The notes: a model not told the origin generated them from the sequence alone. Shown: positions 34,630-43,939, counted from the first letter of the stretch. The stretch is DNA of 64,000 bases from REEB95 sp963810055 (GCA_963810055.1 CAWEME010000055.1:16116-80115); one strand, 5' to 3'. A program made the numbers and translations.

Positions 34630-34878
34630 ATGTCGGAGAAGTCACAAAACGTTCAGGATGTCTTTCTTAATAACGTTCGCAAGAACAAGACTCCGGTAAC
34701 CGTATTCCTGGTCAACGGCGTCAAGCTTCAAGGCATCATCACCTGGTTCGATAATTTCTGCGTGCTGTTGCGCCGCGACGCGCATTCGCAGCTGGTGTAC
34801 AAGCACGCGATCTCGACGGTGATGCCGGCGGCGCCGATCCAGCTTTTCGAGCCCGGCAAAGAGGGCGAAGAAGCTTGA
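34630..34878 (+). CDS. hfq: RNA chaperone Hfq
   Basis: 82 residues. Sm1 motif in VFLNNVRKNKTPVTVFLVNGVKLQGIITWFD and Sm2 in LVYKHAISTVMP (shown here in part), with the short alphaproteobacterial C-terminal tail EPGKEGEEA. Forms hexameric rings that pair small RNAs with mRNAs. AAGGAGGGG lies about 6 bases before the ATG. Just upstream of hflX (4 bases), the conserved hfq-hflX pair. Confidence 0.96.
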   Translation: MSEKSQNVQDVFLNNVRKNKTPVTVFLVNGVKLQGIITWFDNFCVLLRRDAHSQLVYKHAISTVMPAAPIQLFEPGKEGEEA

Positions 34879-34882
34879 TGGG

Positions 34883-36199
34883 ATGACGGCGGGCGAAAGC
34901 GGAGATAGGGCTTCCGTCGGCCGCTGTCTGGTGGTTCACCCGGTCCTGAAACGCGCGGCCGCGCGCGCCGGCGCGTCAGCGCGTTCGCCCGAAGCGCGGC
35001 TGGAAGAGGCGATCGGCCTGGCGCTGGCGATTTCGCTCGACATCGTCCATGCCGATATCGTCCGCGTCCCATCTTGGCGGCCTTCGACGCTGTTACCTTC
35101 GGGCACGGTCGAGAATCTGGGCCGCGTCATCGCGGACAAGACCATCGGCGTGGCGGTGATCGACGCCCCGGTTTCCCCGGTGCAGCAGCGCAATCTGGAG
35201 AAGGCCTGGAAATGCAAGGTGATCGACCGCACCGGGCTGATCCTGGAGATTTTCGGCGACCGCGCCCGCACCCATGAAGGGCGGTTGCAGGTCGAGCTGG
35301 CGGCGCTCGAATACCAGCGCTCGCGGCTGGTGCGTTCCTGGACCCACCTCGAGCGGCAACGCGGCGGTTTCGGCTTCGTCGGCGGTCCGGGCGAAAGCCA
35401 GCTCGAAATCGACCGCCGCCTCATCACCGACCGCATCGTTACGCTCAAGAAGGAATTGGCGGCGGTCAAGCGCCGGCGCGAGCTTCACCGCGGCGCGCGC
35501 AAGCGCGTGCCTTATCCGGTGGTGGCGCTAGTGGGTTATACCAATGCCGGAAAATCGACCCTGTTCAACCGCCTGACGCGCGCCGAGGTTTCGGCCGCCG
35601 CCCGGCTGTTCGAAACGCTCGATCCGACCATGCGCCGGCTGTCCTTGCCCTCGGGCCGACCCGCCATCCTGTCCGATACGGTGGGATTCATCTCCGATCT
35701 GCCGACGACGCTGGTTGCCGCGTTCCGGTCGACGCTCGAAGAGGTTACGGAATCCGATCTGATCGTGCATGTGCGCGACGTCCATCATCCCGACAGCGAG
35801 GCACAGCGCGAGGACGTGCTCGCCGTGCTGACAGAACTGGGATTGGGCGAACGGGTGGAAAGCGGCATGATCGAGGCGCTCAACAAGATCGATCTGCTGC
35901 CCAAGGCCGAACGGACCGTGCTGATGAACCAGGCGCGCCGCAACCGGGACGCGGTGCCGATCTCGGCCAAAACCGGGGAGGGATGCGACAAACTCCTGGC
36001 GCTGTTCGATGAGCGGCTCGATGTCGGGCGGCACAAGCTCAAGCTCGACGTGCCCTTGAGCGATGGCGCCGCGCTCGCCTGGCTCTATGATCGCGGCGCG
36101 GTGATGAGCCGGAAGGACGACGATCACATGGCGCATCTCGAGGTGAAGCTCACCGAAGCCGATCTCGGCCGTTTCCGCGGCCGGCGCGTCGGCCATTGA
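34883..36199 (+). CDS. hflX: Ribosome-associated GTPase HflX
   Basis: 438 residues. The HflX-specific N-terminal domain includes GGFGFVGGPGESQLE (161-175). The G domain follows with G1 GYTNAGKST (218-226), DTVGFISDLP (G3) and NKIDLL (G4). It splits stalled or heat-damaged ribosomes. Cotranscribed with hfq. The ATG at 34883 is 4 bases after the hfq stop. Confidence 0.95.
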   Translation: MTAGESGDRASVGRCLVVHPVLKRAAARAGASARSPEARLEEAIGLALAISLDIVHADIVRVPSWRPSTLLPSGTVENLGRVIADKTIGVAVIDAPVSPVQQRNLEKAWKCKVIDRTGLILEIFGDRARTHEGRLQVELAALEYQRSRLVRSWTHLERQRGGFGFVGGPGESQLEIDRRLITDRIVTLKKELAAVKRRRELHRGARKRVPYPVVALVGYTNAGKSTLFNRLTRAEVSAAARLFETLDPTMRRLSLPSGRPAILSDTVGFISDLPTTLVAAFRSTLEEVTESDLIVHVRDVHHPDSEAQREDVLAVLTELGLGERVESGMIEALNKIDLLPKAERTVLMNQARRNRDAVPISAKTGEGCDKLLALFDERLDVGRHKLKLDVPLSDGAALAWLYDRGAVMSRKDDDHMAHLEVKLTEADLGRFRGRRVGH

Positions 36200-36212
36200 G
36201 GATCAAGGGAGG

Positions 36213-37085
36213 ATGGCGATGAAACTGGCATTCTTGGGACTGGGCGTGATGGGCTATCCGATGGCGGGACATCTCGCCAAGGCGGGACACCAGGTCACGG
36301 TCTATAACCGGACGGCGGCCAAGGCCCAGGCCTGGACGAAGGAGCATGGCGGCACGGCCAAACCGTCGCCGCAAGAGGCGGCGACGGGCGCCGAGATCGT
36401 CTTCCTGTGCGTCGGCAACGACCACGATCTGCGCGACGTGGCGCTGGGGCCCAAAGGCGCGCTCGCCGGCATGGGCAAAGGCGCGATCCTGGCCGACCAC
36501 ACCACGGCCTCGGCCGAGGTGGCGCGCGAGATTTTCACGCGCGCCAAGGAGAAGGGCGTGGGATTTCTCGACGCGCCGGTCTCGGGCGGGCAGGCGGGGG
36601 CGCAGAACGGCAAGCTCACCGTCATGGTCGGCGGCGAGGAAGCGGTTTTCAAAAAGGTCGAACCGGTGATGGCGCATTACGGCCGCGCCGTGACGCTGAT
36701 GGGGCCGGCGGGCAGCGGCCAGCTCACCAAGATGGTGAACCAGATCTGCATCGCCGGGCTGCTGCAAGGCCTGGCCGAAGGGCTGAATTTCGCCAAACGC
36801 GCCGGGCTGGACGCCAAGAAGGCGGTGGAGGTGATCTCCAAAGGCGCGGCGCAATCCTGGCAGATGGAAAACCGGGCCGGCACCATGATCGACGGCAAGT
36901 TCGATTTCGGCTTCGCGGTCGATTGGATGCGCAAGGATCTGGGGATTTGCCTCAACGAGGCCCGGCGCAACCAGTCGGCACTGCCGGTGACCGCGCTGGT
37001 CGATCAGTTCTACGAACGCATCCAGGAACGCGGCGGTGGAAGATGGGACACGTCGAGCCTCATCCAGCTTCTGATGAAAGCATGA
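36213..37085 (+). CDS. NAD(P)-dependent 3-hydroxyisobutyrate dehydrogenase-family oxidoreductase
   Basis: 290 residues, beta-hydroxyacid dehydrogenase family. Rossmann nucleotide-binding motif FLGLGVMGYPMAGHLAKAGH (about 6-25). The substrate motif DAPVSGGQAGA, and the catalytic lysine in GSGQLTKMVNQ. The C-terminal half is helical and ends LIQLLMKA. Related enzymes act on 3-hydroxyisobutyrate, tartronate semialdehyde or succinic semialdehyde; the exact substrate is unresolved. A GGGAGG ribosome binding site precedes the ATG. A copy of its last codons recurs at 37590-37614. Confidence 0.88.
   Translation: MAMKLAFLGLGVMGYPMAGHLAKAGHQVTVYNRTAAKAQAWTKEHGGTAKPSPQEAATGAEIVFLCVGNDHDLRDVALGPKGALAGMGKGAILADHTTASAEVAREIFTRAKEKGVGFLDAPVSGGQAGAQNGKLTVMVGGEEAVFKKVEPVMAHYGRAVTLMGPAGSGQLTKMVNQICIAGLLQGLAEGLNFAKRAGLDAKKAVEVISKGAAQSWQMENRAGTMIDGKFDFGFAVDWMRKDLGICLNEARRNQSALPVTALVDQFYERIQERGGGRWDTSSLIQLLMKA
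37068..37081 (+). repeat. Direct repeat, copy 1 (in the oxidoreductase 3' end)
   Basis: CTTCTGATGAAAGC, repeated exactly at 37598-37611. In both copies the surrounding frame can be read L-I-x-L-L-M-K-A-stop, so the second copy resembles the end of this gene. The 517 bases between them carry one small gene. Confidence 0.6.
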
Positions 37086-37107
37086 TGCGAAGTATCATAA
37101 TGAGATA

Positions 37108-37142
37108 GGGCGGCATCACCGGAGGGGGATGCCGCCCTTTTG
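37108..37142 (+). terminator. Rho-independent terminator after the oxidoreductase gene
   Basis: GGGCGGCATC (37108-37117) pairs with GATGCCGCCC (37128-37137), followed by TTTT (37138-37141). A strong 10-bp stem. Confidence 0.88.
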
Positions 37143-37145
37143 TAG

Positions 37146-37358
37146 TTACTTATCGTCCTTCAACTGCTCGATAATGTCCTTGGCCTCCAACTCTTCGAGT
37201 TCAAAAGGAGCCTTACCGAACAATTTCAGCGCCAACACGAAAAACTGATTGTTGGCCTTCAACATCTCCTCTTCCGAGAGACGGTGGTACCAAACAAGGA
37301 CATATGTCGATGCTGCCCATGAGGCAACAAAGACGATCGGAATTAGCGGCAAAAACAT
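37146..37358 (-). CDS. Small membrane protein, unknown function
   Basis: 70 residues from ATG 37358, chosen because AAGGAG lies 6 bases upstream. One N-terminal membrane helix (LPLIPIVFVASWAASTYVLV) is followed by a charged cytoplasmic tail (HRLSEEEMLKANNQF, ELEELEAKDIIEQLKDDK). No family recognised. It lies between two copies of a 14-bp repeat and is less GC-rich than its neighbours, so it may have been inserted. Confidence 0.6.
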   Translation of the reverse strand: MFLPLIPIVFVASWAASTYVLVWYHRLSEEEMLKANNQFFVLALKLFGKAPFELEELEAKDIIEQLKDDK

Positions 37359-37597
37359 TTTCAGTCTCCTTATGCAGATAGAACCCTCTGCAAGGGGACT
37401 GACCGTATGGCCAGCTACGCAACTTTGCGGTTCGGTCAAAAGACCTGATCACGCTGGCAACGAAGAACTAGTAAGTAAATAAGGCGATTTCAAGATCAGA
37501 GGATCGATCCCGGTTTATATCCGAATTCACTTTAGATCATTTTTCGCCGACCTTGAGCGCTTGCCAGTATGTTTCGAGCGTGTAAAACCTGATCTAT

Positions 37598-37611
37598 CTT
37601 CTGATGAAAGC
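37598..37611 (+). repeat. Direct repeat, copy 2
   Basis: CTTCTGATGAAAGC, preceded by GATCTAT and followed by CTGAT. Read in frame it gives L-I-Y-L-L-M-K-A-stop, nearly the C terminus of the oxidoreductase at 36213-37085. Confidence 0.6.
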
Positions 37612-37623
37612 CTGATAAGCCAT

Positions 37624-38424
37624 TTATTCTAAGGCTTTAATTTTCTGCCATTCCGCTTCCATCTCGGCCAGCGAACAGGAAGCCGGATCCCGGCCGCGCG
37701 CCGCCAGCGCGCCTTCAACCGCGCGGAAACGGCGCTCGAATTTGCGGCAGGCCTGGCGCAACGCCTGTTCGGGATCGGTCTCGAGTCGCCGCGCCAGGTT
37801 GACCACGGCAAAGAGCAAATCGCCGAGCTCGTCCTCGATCCGTTCATGCTCCGCGTGATCGTCGATTTCTGTTTTAAGTTCGGTGATTTCCTCGGCGATC
37901 TTGTCGAATATGGGGGCGATTTCGGGCCAATCGAAGCCCACTCGCGCGGCGCGCTGTTGCAGCTTTTTTGCGCGGGAAAGCGCGGGCAGGGCCATGCCCA
38001 CGCCATCGAGCGCGCCCGGCCTTTTGCCCGATGCCGCCGCGTCGGCGCGGCGCTCCTGCGCTTTCTGTTCCTCCCAGGCCAGGCTTTGCGCCGCGGCGCC
38101 GGCTATGGTCGCTCCGCCGAACACATGCGGATGGCGTTTCACCATCTTGTCGGAAATCGCTTTGGCGACATCGGCGAAGGCGAATGAACCGGCTTCCTCG
38201 GCCATGCGGGCGTGGAACACCACCTGGAGGAGGAGGTCGCCCAACTCGTCCCGGAGCGCCACCGGATCGCCGCGCTCGGCCGCTTCGGCGACCTCGTAAG
38301 CCTCTTCGATGGTGTAAGGCGCGATCGAGGTAAAGCTCTGGGCGCGGTCCCACGGGCAACCGGTTTTGGGGTCGCGCAGCTTGGCCATGATGCCGAGCAG
38401 GCGGGTGATTTCCGGTTCTGTCAT
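37624..38424 (-). CDS. mazG: Nucleoside triphosphate pyrophosphohydrolase MazG
   Basis: 266 residues from ATG 38424, with AAGGAGGG just upstream (the in-frame ATG 29 codons earlier has no such site and reads through an AT-rich leader). Two MazG repeats: SIAPYTIEEAYEVAEAAERG with RDELGDLLLQVVFHARMA, and FDKIAEEITELKTEIDDH with EDELGDLLFAVVNLARRL. The E-E-x-x-E and E-x-x-D clusters bind magnesium. House-cleaning hydrolysis of non-canonical NTPs. Confidence 0.93.
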   Translation of the reverse strand: MTEPEITRLLGIMAKLRDPKTGCPWDRAQSFTSIAPYTIEEAYEVAEAAERGDPVALRDELGDLLLQVVFHARMAEEAGSFAFADVAKAISDKMVKRHPHVFGGATIAGAAAQSLAWEEQKAQERRADAAASGKRPGALDGVGMALPALSRAKKLQQRAARVGFDWPEIAPIFDKIAEEITELKTEIDDHAEHERIEDELGDLLFAVVNLARRLETDPEQALRQACRKFERRFRAVEGALAARGRDPASCSLAEMEAEWQKIKALE

Positions 38425-38524
38425 GCCACCCTCCTTAATCTCCGTATATCGCATAATGTATATTATGGGAAATAATAGATATATGAGATATACCAAGGCT
38501 CTTAGGATCAAGTCTCATAGCCAA

Positions 38525-39295
38525 CTAAACCTCTAAAACCAGCCCGTCATAGCCCGGCTCGACGCCCTTGGGCAGTTCGCGGCGCAGGCTTTGGTAGTCC
38601 ATCGTCTCGTCCATATGGGTCAGCACCGCGCGCCGGGGTTTCACCCGCGCGATCCAGCTCAGGGTCTTTTCCAGGTGGCTGTGGGTCATATGCGGCTTGC
38701 GGCGGATGCAATCGACCACCCAGATCTCCACCCCGTCGAGCGCCTCGAACGCGGCCTGATCGAGCTCGAACACGTCGGTCGAATAGGCGAAACGGCCGAA
38801 GCGGAAACCGGTGGTTTCCGAGAAACCGTGGTTCTGGACAAAGGGCACGATACTGATGCCAGCAATTTCAAAAGGTCCGGAAATCGTCACCGGCTGCAAG
38901 CGCGGCCTGTAATAGAACGCCTCGAGCCCGGGCTTGGCCGGCGCGAACACATAGCCGAAACGGCGCTCGATATCGTCGAGCGTCTGGCGCGTGGCATAGA
39001 TCGGAATCTCGGCCTGCATCATCTGGTTGACCGAGCGCAGATCGTCGATGCCGTGGAGATGGTCGGCATGGGCGTGGGTGAACAGCACGGCATCGAGGCG
39101 TTTCACGCCCGCATCCAGCAATTGCGCGCGCATGTCCGGCGAGGTGTCGACCAGGATGGTCTTGCCCCGCTCCTCGACCAGGATGGAAGCACGGCGGCGT
39201 TGGTTTTTGGGATTTGCGGGATCGCAGGCGCCCCAATCGCCACCGATGGGCGGCACGCCCCAAGATGGGCCGCAGCCGAGAACCGTAACCTTCAT
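38525..39295 (-). CDS. Metallo-beta-lactamase-fold hydrolase, PhnP-like
   Basis: 256 residues. Metal-binding motif THAHADHLHGIDD (H74, H76, D78, H79), with later metal ligands in PFVQNHG, YSTDV and VLTHMDETM. The N terminus VTVLGCGPSWGVPPIGG is typical of the PhnP-like phosphodiesterase group that follows tatD in alphaproteobacteria. Exact substrate unknown; cyclic phosphate or nucleotide cleavage is a guess by family. It begins 10 bases after the tatD stop. Confidence 0.88.
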   Translation of the reverse strand: MKVTVLGCGPSWGVPPIGGDWGACDPANPKNQRRRASILVEERGKTILVDTSPDMRAQLLDAGVKRLDAVLFTHAHADHLHGIDDLRSVNQMMQAEIPIYATRQTLDDIERRFGYVFAPAKPGLEAFYYRPRLQPVTISGPFEIAGISIVPFVQNHGFSETTGFRFGRFAYSTDVFELDQAAFEALDGVEIWVVDCIRRKPHMTHSHLEKTLSWIARVKPRRAVLTHMDETMDYQSLRRELPKGVEPGYDGLVLEV

Positions 39296-39305
39296 GTTCC
39301 CACCC

Positions 39306-40124
39306 TTACCCTCCCCCGCTCGCGCCGGAAGAAGTGGGAGGCGGCGATGCGAATTCGGGCGGTCTGGCCTTGGCGAACAGACGGAAGAAATTCGCGCTGG
39401 TCCGTTCGGCCAATTCCTGCGGCGACACGCCTTTCAGTTCGGCGACGAACGCGGCGGTGTGGATCAGGAAAGCCGGCTCGTTGGTCTTGCCGCGCAACGG
39501 CATCGGCGCGAGATAGGGCGCATCGGTCTCGACCAAGAGCCGGTCCAACGGGATATCGCGGGCGATGGCGCGCAGCTCCCCGGCGGTCTTGAAGGTGACG
39601 ATGCCGGAGAGCGAGATATAGAACCCGAGTTCGAGCGCCCGCTCCGCCAGCAAACGGCCGGTGGAGAAGCAGTGGATGACGCCGGCAGGCGGCTTCTCCT
39701 CGGCCAGGACGGAAACCGTCTCGGCGTCGGCGTCGCGGCTGTGGACGATGAGCGGCAATCCGGCCGCGCGCGCCGCGCGTGCGTGGGTGCGAAACGCGGT
39801 TTCCTGGTCGGCGCGGGGGCTGTGGTTATAGTGGAAGTCCAAGCCGGTTTCGCCGATGCCGATCACCTTGGGATGACGGGTGAGGTTCGATATCTCTTCC
39901 GCTCCCGCTCCTTTCTCCGCCGCAGCTTCATGGGGATGGGTTCCGACCGAACACCAGATGTCGGGATCGGTTTCAGCTATGGCGCGCACCAACGGAAACT
40001 CGGCGAGCTTGGTGCATATGGTCAGGAGCGTGATGACCCCGGCGCGGCGCGCGCGGGCGACGATATCTGTGCGCTCCGCTTCCGGCGCGAAATCGAGATG
40101 GCAGTGGGAATCGACCAGATACAA
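39306..40124 (-). CDS. tatD: TatD-family metal-dependent DNase
   Basis: 272 residues from TTG 40124, which gives the family-typical start MYLVDSHCHLDF and has GGACGG 5 bases before it. The alternative ATG at 40178 adds 18 unconserved residues without a ribosome binding site. TIM-barrel metal motifs: DSHCH, GIGETGLDFHY, VHSRDA, HCFSTG and ETDAPYLAP. Acts in DNA repair and quality control. The gene order metG ... tatD-MBL is conserved, here interrupted by TPR genes. A Pro/Ser/Gly-rich C terminus is unusual. Confidence 0.92.
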   Translation of the reverse strand: MYLVDSHCHLDFAPEAERTDIVARARRAGVITLLTICTKLAEFPLVRAIAETDPDIWCSVGTHPHEAAAEKGAGAEEISNLTRHPKVIGIGETGLDFHYNHSPRADQETAFRTHARAARAAGLPLIVHSRDADAETVSVLAEEKPPAGVIHCFSTGRLLAERALELGFYISLSGIVTFKTAGELRAIARDIPLDRLLVETDAPYLAPMPLRGKTNEPAFLIHTAAFVAELKGVSPQELAERTSANFFRLFAKARPPEFASPPPTSSGASGGG

Positions 40125-40187
40125 TTCTTCCGTCCGATGTGACGGCCTAACGGCAGGCCGGGAATGACCGCCTAGCATTGCAACAGG

Positions 40188-41435
40188 TCATGCCGGGCGG
40201 GAACGCCGCTTCCCGAGGTAGTAACCGAGGAAGCCGATGACGACAAGCACGGCGCCGCCTCCCGCGATCAAAATTCCGCTGCCGCCAGTGCCGAAGAATC
40301 CGCCCACCTGGTCCTTCACGCCCAATTTGGCGAATTTATCGGCGATGTCGGGAGCGGCTTGCCTGGCCGCCGCCATATCGGCGTCGCCGCCCGCCTTGTC
40401 GCCCTTCAGATGCTTGGCCAGTCCCCGGCCGTAGAGCGAATAAATCAAATTCGGATTGGCGCTCAACGCCGCGTCGTAATCGGCGATCGCCGCGTTGGCG
40501 TTCCCGAGCTTGAGATAGACGAAGCCGCGACTGTCGAGCGTAGGCGCATCGCCGGGCCGGAGCCGCAAGGATTCATTGCAATCGGCCAGCGCCGGTTGCA
40601 ATTGGCCGGTGACGGCCCTGAACCAGCAGCGGCTGTTAAAGGCCGTTGCATTGGCCGGATCGAGCTTGATGGTTTGATCGAAATCTGCGATCGCCTTGTC
40701 ATATTGGTTCTGGTCGGCATAGACACGGCCGCGACCGTAATAAGCCTCCGCATAATCCGGCTTCAGCGTGATCGCTTGGCTATAGTCCTGGATGGCGCGG
40801 TCGTCGTCGCCTTTTTTGAAATAGGCCAGGCCTCGATTGTTGAACGCCAAGGGGTAATCGGGCTTGAGCGCGATCGCCCGATCAAGGTCCGCGATGGCGG
40901 TGTCGTATTGACCCAGGACGCCGTATTCGTAGCCGCGGTTGTTGAAGGCGTTGGCATAGTTGGGGTTCAACCGCAGGGCCTGGTCGTAATCGCTGATCGC
41001 CTGATCGTGCTGGCCGGTGATCGAATAGGCGTTGCCCCGGTTGTTGTAGGCGATGGCGTTATTCGGCTTGAGCTGGATCGCCCGGTTGAGATCCTGGATG
41101 GAACGGTCGTATTCGCCCTGATCGTATTCGACGACGCCGCGTTCGCTGTACGCGCTGGCATAGTTGGGGCTGAGGCGGATCGCTTGATCGCAATCCTGCG
41201 CCGCATGAATGTCGTCGCCTTTGTTGTGATAGGCGATGCAGCGGTTGGTATATGCGACGGCGAGATTGGATGTGGTTTCGTTGCCCGACAGGATCAGGGC
41301 GGTGCAGCCGCCGATCGAAAGATCGGGATCATTGGCGATGCAAAGCTTCCAGTTCTCGTCGCGACTCTGCGCCCATGCGGATGAAGCAAGCGCAAGACCG
41401 GCAAACAACGCAATAGCCCAAATCGGCCGATGCAT
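40188..41435 (-). CDS. Exported TPR-repeat protein with C-terminal membrane helix
   Basis: 415 residues. N-terminal Sec signal peptide cleaved near SSAWAQS. About eight to nine consecutive 34-residue TPR units follow (each with patterns such as AYNNRGNAY and AIADYDQAL), then a final transmembrane helix (ILIAGGGAVLVVIGFLGYYLG) and a basic tail KRRSRPA. TPR proteins scaffold protein complexes; this one should face the periplasm while anchored at its C terminus. Repeats are highly similar, suggesting internal duplication. One of two TPR genes placed between metG and tatD. Confidence 0.85.
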   Translation of the reverse strand: MHRPIWAIALFAGLALASSAWAQSRDENWKLCIANDPDLSIGGCTALILSGNETTSNLAVAYTNRCIAYHNKGDDIHAAQDCDQAIRLSPNYASAYSERGVVEYDQGEYDRSIQDLNRAIQLKPNNAIAYNNRGNAYSITGQHDQAISDYDQALRLNPNYANAFNNRGYEYGVLGQYDTAIADLDRAIALKPDYPLAFNNRGLAYFKKGDDDRAIQDYSQAITLKPDYAEAYYGRGRVYADQNQYDKAIADFDQTIKLDPANATAFNSRCWFRAVTGQLQPALADCNESLRLRPGDAPTLDSRGFVYLKLGNANAAIADYDAALSANPNLIYSLYGRGLAKHLKGDKAGGDADMAAARQAAPDIADKFAKLGVKDQVGGFFGTGGSGILIAGGGAVLVVIGFLGYYLGKRRSRPA

Positions 41436-41468
41436 CCCCCCTCCCCTTTTTTATTCGTCCGGCGCCGC

Positions 41469-41711
41469 CTACTGGTCTTCCTGCAAGAGGGGCATGTCGA
41501 TGCGTTCGCAATTCAGGCGGCCTTGCAACAGGCAATCCTCGAGCTTCGAGGTCATTGCCAGGCCTTCCATCACATAGAGGCCGATGATGCCCAGCAGCAA
41601 CGCGGCCGCCAGGCCGGCGAGGCTGGTGGTGAAGCGCCGTTCGTCCTCGAGCCGCTCGCGCTCGCGCCGCGCGTGCTCGTTCAAGGGAAAGCCGAGCTTT
41701 TTGATCTCCAT
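41469..41711 (-). CDS. Small single-helix membrane protein
   Basis: 80 residues (MEIKKLGFPLNEHARRERER). A charged N terminus, one membrane helix (TTSLAGLAAALLLGIIGLYVM) and a short outside part with two cysteines (EDCLLQGRLNCERID). Lies between the two TPR protein genes on the same strand, so it may be part of the same envelope complex. No family recognised. Confidence 0.65.
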   Translation of the reverse strand: MEIKKLGFPLNEHARRERERLEDERRFTTSLAGLAAALLLGIIGLYVMEGLAMTSKLEDCLLQGRLNCERIDMPLLQEDQ

Positions 41712-41770
41712 GGCCGCCTATCATGCCATGTTTCGCATGTTTCGGCGAGAGCGCGCTCGCGGCGCCGGCC

Positions 41771-42349
41771 TCAATTCTTCATCTGGTCGGCGGTGTTGAG
41801 GTCCTCATTGGCCTTGTCGAGCTGCCCCAGTTCCTGATAGGCCACGCCACGATTGTGGTAGCACACGCCGCAATCGGCCTTGATGGATATCGCGGCGGTG
41901 TAATCGGCCACGGCATGCTCGTAATCGGTCTTGCCGTAATAGGCGTTGCCGCGGTTGAAATAGCCGTCGAACTCGCCGGGCTCGAGGCTGATGGCCTGGT
42001 CGAAATCGGCGATCGCCTTGTCGAGCTGGCCCTTTTGGTCATAGGCCAGGCCGCGATTGTTGAAGCAACGGCCGCAATCGGGCTGGAGCTGGAGGGCGGC
42101 GCTGTAATCGGATATCGCCAAATCCCAGCGCCCTTCCTGATAATAGGCCGAGCCGCGACCGTCATGAGCGAGCGACTGGTTGAAGCGCGAGATGTTCGCG
42201 GTGGCGAGCGCGCTGGTGTAAAGCCGGATGGCTTCGATGAAATCCTGCGCGCGGGCGGCGGATTGCGCGGCGTCGATGTCGGTGAGCGCATCGGCGCGCG
42301 CGACAGCGGCGGAGAGCACGAGGACCAGAACGACAAGCGCGCGTCTCAT
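41771..42349 (-). CDS. Exported small TPR-repeat protein
   Basis: 192 residues from ATG 42349 (MRRALVVLVLVLSAAVARAD, a Sec signal peptide). Four to five TPR units (GRGSAYYQEGRWDLAISDY, NNRGLAYDQKGQLDKAIADF, HNRGVAYQELGQLDKANEDL), including paired cysteines around CGRC and CGVC. Its start overlaps the restored end of metG as ATGA. As sequenced it is fused in frame to metG, which I attribute to a one-base insertion near 42431. Confidence 0.82.
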   Translation of the reverse strand: MRRALVVLVLVLSAAVARADALTDIDAAQSAARAQDFIEAIRLYTSALATANISRFNQSLAHDGRGSAYYQEGRWDLAISDYSAALQLQPDCGRCFNNRGLAYDQKGQLDKAIADFDQAISLEPGEFDGYFNRGNAYYGKTDYEHAVADYTAAISIKADCGVCYHNRGVAYQELGQLDKANEDLNTADQMKN

Positions 42350-43915
42350 GGCGCCGCCGCCGCCTCGACATAGCGCGGAAATATCCCGGCGGGCTTGGGC
42401 AAGACGGCGCCGGGAATCAGCGCCGTGGCCAAGCGCGGCAAAATCGCGTTGATCCGGCGGGATCGACAGCTGATCTAAAAGTTTCGCCGCCGCTTCCGGC
42501 ACGAAGGGCTGCGCCAGGATGGCAAGGTGGCGGATGGTTTCCGCCAGCGTATAAAGCACCGTGCCGAGACGCGCGGTGTCGGTCTTGCGCAGCGTCCAGG
42601 GCGCTTGCTCGTCGACGTAACGGTTGGCGTCGCCGACCACCTGCCAGATGGTTTCGAGCGCGCGATGGAAGGCGGGCTCGGCCATTTCCGTCCGCGCCTT
42701 CGCCAGCAGGCCGCACGCGGATGCCAGCAGGTTCTCGTCCGCCGCCTTGAGCGCGCCGGGATCCGGGAGCTTGCCGCCGCAATAGCTCTGGATCATCGAC
42801 AGCACGCGCTGCGCCAGATTGCCGAAATCGTTGGCGAGATCGCCGTTGATGCGGCCGATCACGGCACGGCGCGAAAAATCGCCATCGGAACCGAACGGCA
42901 GTTCGCGCAGCATGAAGTAACGCACCGCGTCGACGCCGTATTGCTCGACCAACTGTTGGGGGGCCACGAAATTGCCGAGCGACTTGGACATCTTCTGGCC
43001 TTCGACCGTCCACCAGCCATGGGCGAAGACGCGCCGGGGCACTTCGAGACCCGCGGCCATGAGAAAGGCCGGCCAATAGACGCAATGGAAACGCACGATA
43101 TCCTTCCCCACCACGTGGAGGTCGGCCGGCCAGAACGTCTTGTAAGCAACGGCCTCTGTGTCGGGATAGCCCGTCGCCGTCAGGTAATTGGTCAGCGCGT
43201 CGAGCCAGACATACATCACGTGCTTCGGGTTGCCGGGCACGGGCACGCCCCAATCGAAGCTGGTGCGCGAAACCGAAAGATCGTTCAAGCCTCCCTTGAC
43301 GAAGCTCAGCACCTCGTTGCGGCGCGATTTGGGCGCGATGAAATCGGGATGCGCGTCGTAATAGGCCAACAGCGCGTCCTGCCAGTCGGACAGCCGGAAG
43401 AAATAGCTCGGCTCTTCCACCCATTCGACCTCGGCGCCCGACGGGGCGCGCTTGGCGCCGTCGGCGCCCTTGACCAGCTCGTCCTCGCCGTAGAACGCCT
43501 CGTCGCGCACCGCGTACCAGCCGGCATATTTGCCGAGATAGATGTTGTCGCGGCCCTTGGGCGATTTGTTGGCCGCGATGGCCTGCCAGATCGCCTGGCT
43601 TGCCTTGACGTGGCGCGCTTCGGTGGTGCGGATGAACTGGTCGTTGGAAATGTCCATCAGCTTGGTCATGGCGCGGAAATTCTGCGATACGCGGTCGCAG
43701 AATTCCAACGGCGCCAATCCCGCGTCGCGCGCCGATTTCGCCACCTTCTGGCCGTGCTCGTCGGTGCCGGTGAGGAACAGGACATTGAATCCATCGAGCC
43801 GTTTGAACCGCGCCAGCGCGTCGCACGCCACCGAGGTATAGGCATGGCCCAGATGCGGCGAATCATTGACGTAGTAGATCGGCGTGGTGATGTAGAACGG
43901 CTTGCCGCCGGCCAT
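42346..43915 (-). CDS. metG: Methionyl-tRNA synthetase, 3' frameshift
   Basis: Class I synthetase. HIGH motif as HLGH (21-24), KMSKS motif in VEGQKMSKSLGNF, and the anticodon-binding C-terminal helices. No Cys zinc knuckle, i.e. the short insert type. The frame runs on into the TPR gene (714 residues), but near 42431 one extra base (AA for A) switches it. Without that base, the protein ends ALIPGAVLPKPAGIFPRYVE and stops at 42346, overlapping the TPR start. The surviving change affects only the last 30 residues, so an error or a tolerated variant are both possible. Confidence 0.9.
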
Positions 43916-43939
43916 TGTTTTATCCTCAAGCGGAAGGGT

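Noticed and set aside
41771..43915. A MetG-TPR fusion protein of 714 residues
   Set aside because: The normal MetG end and an ATGA overlap appear when one base is removed near 42431, so the fusion is probably an indel artefact.
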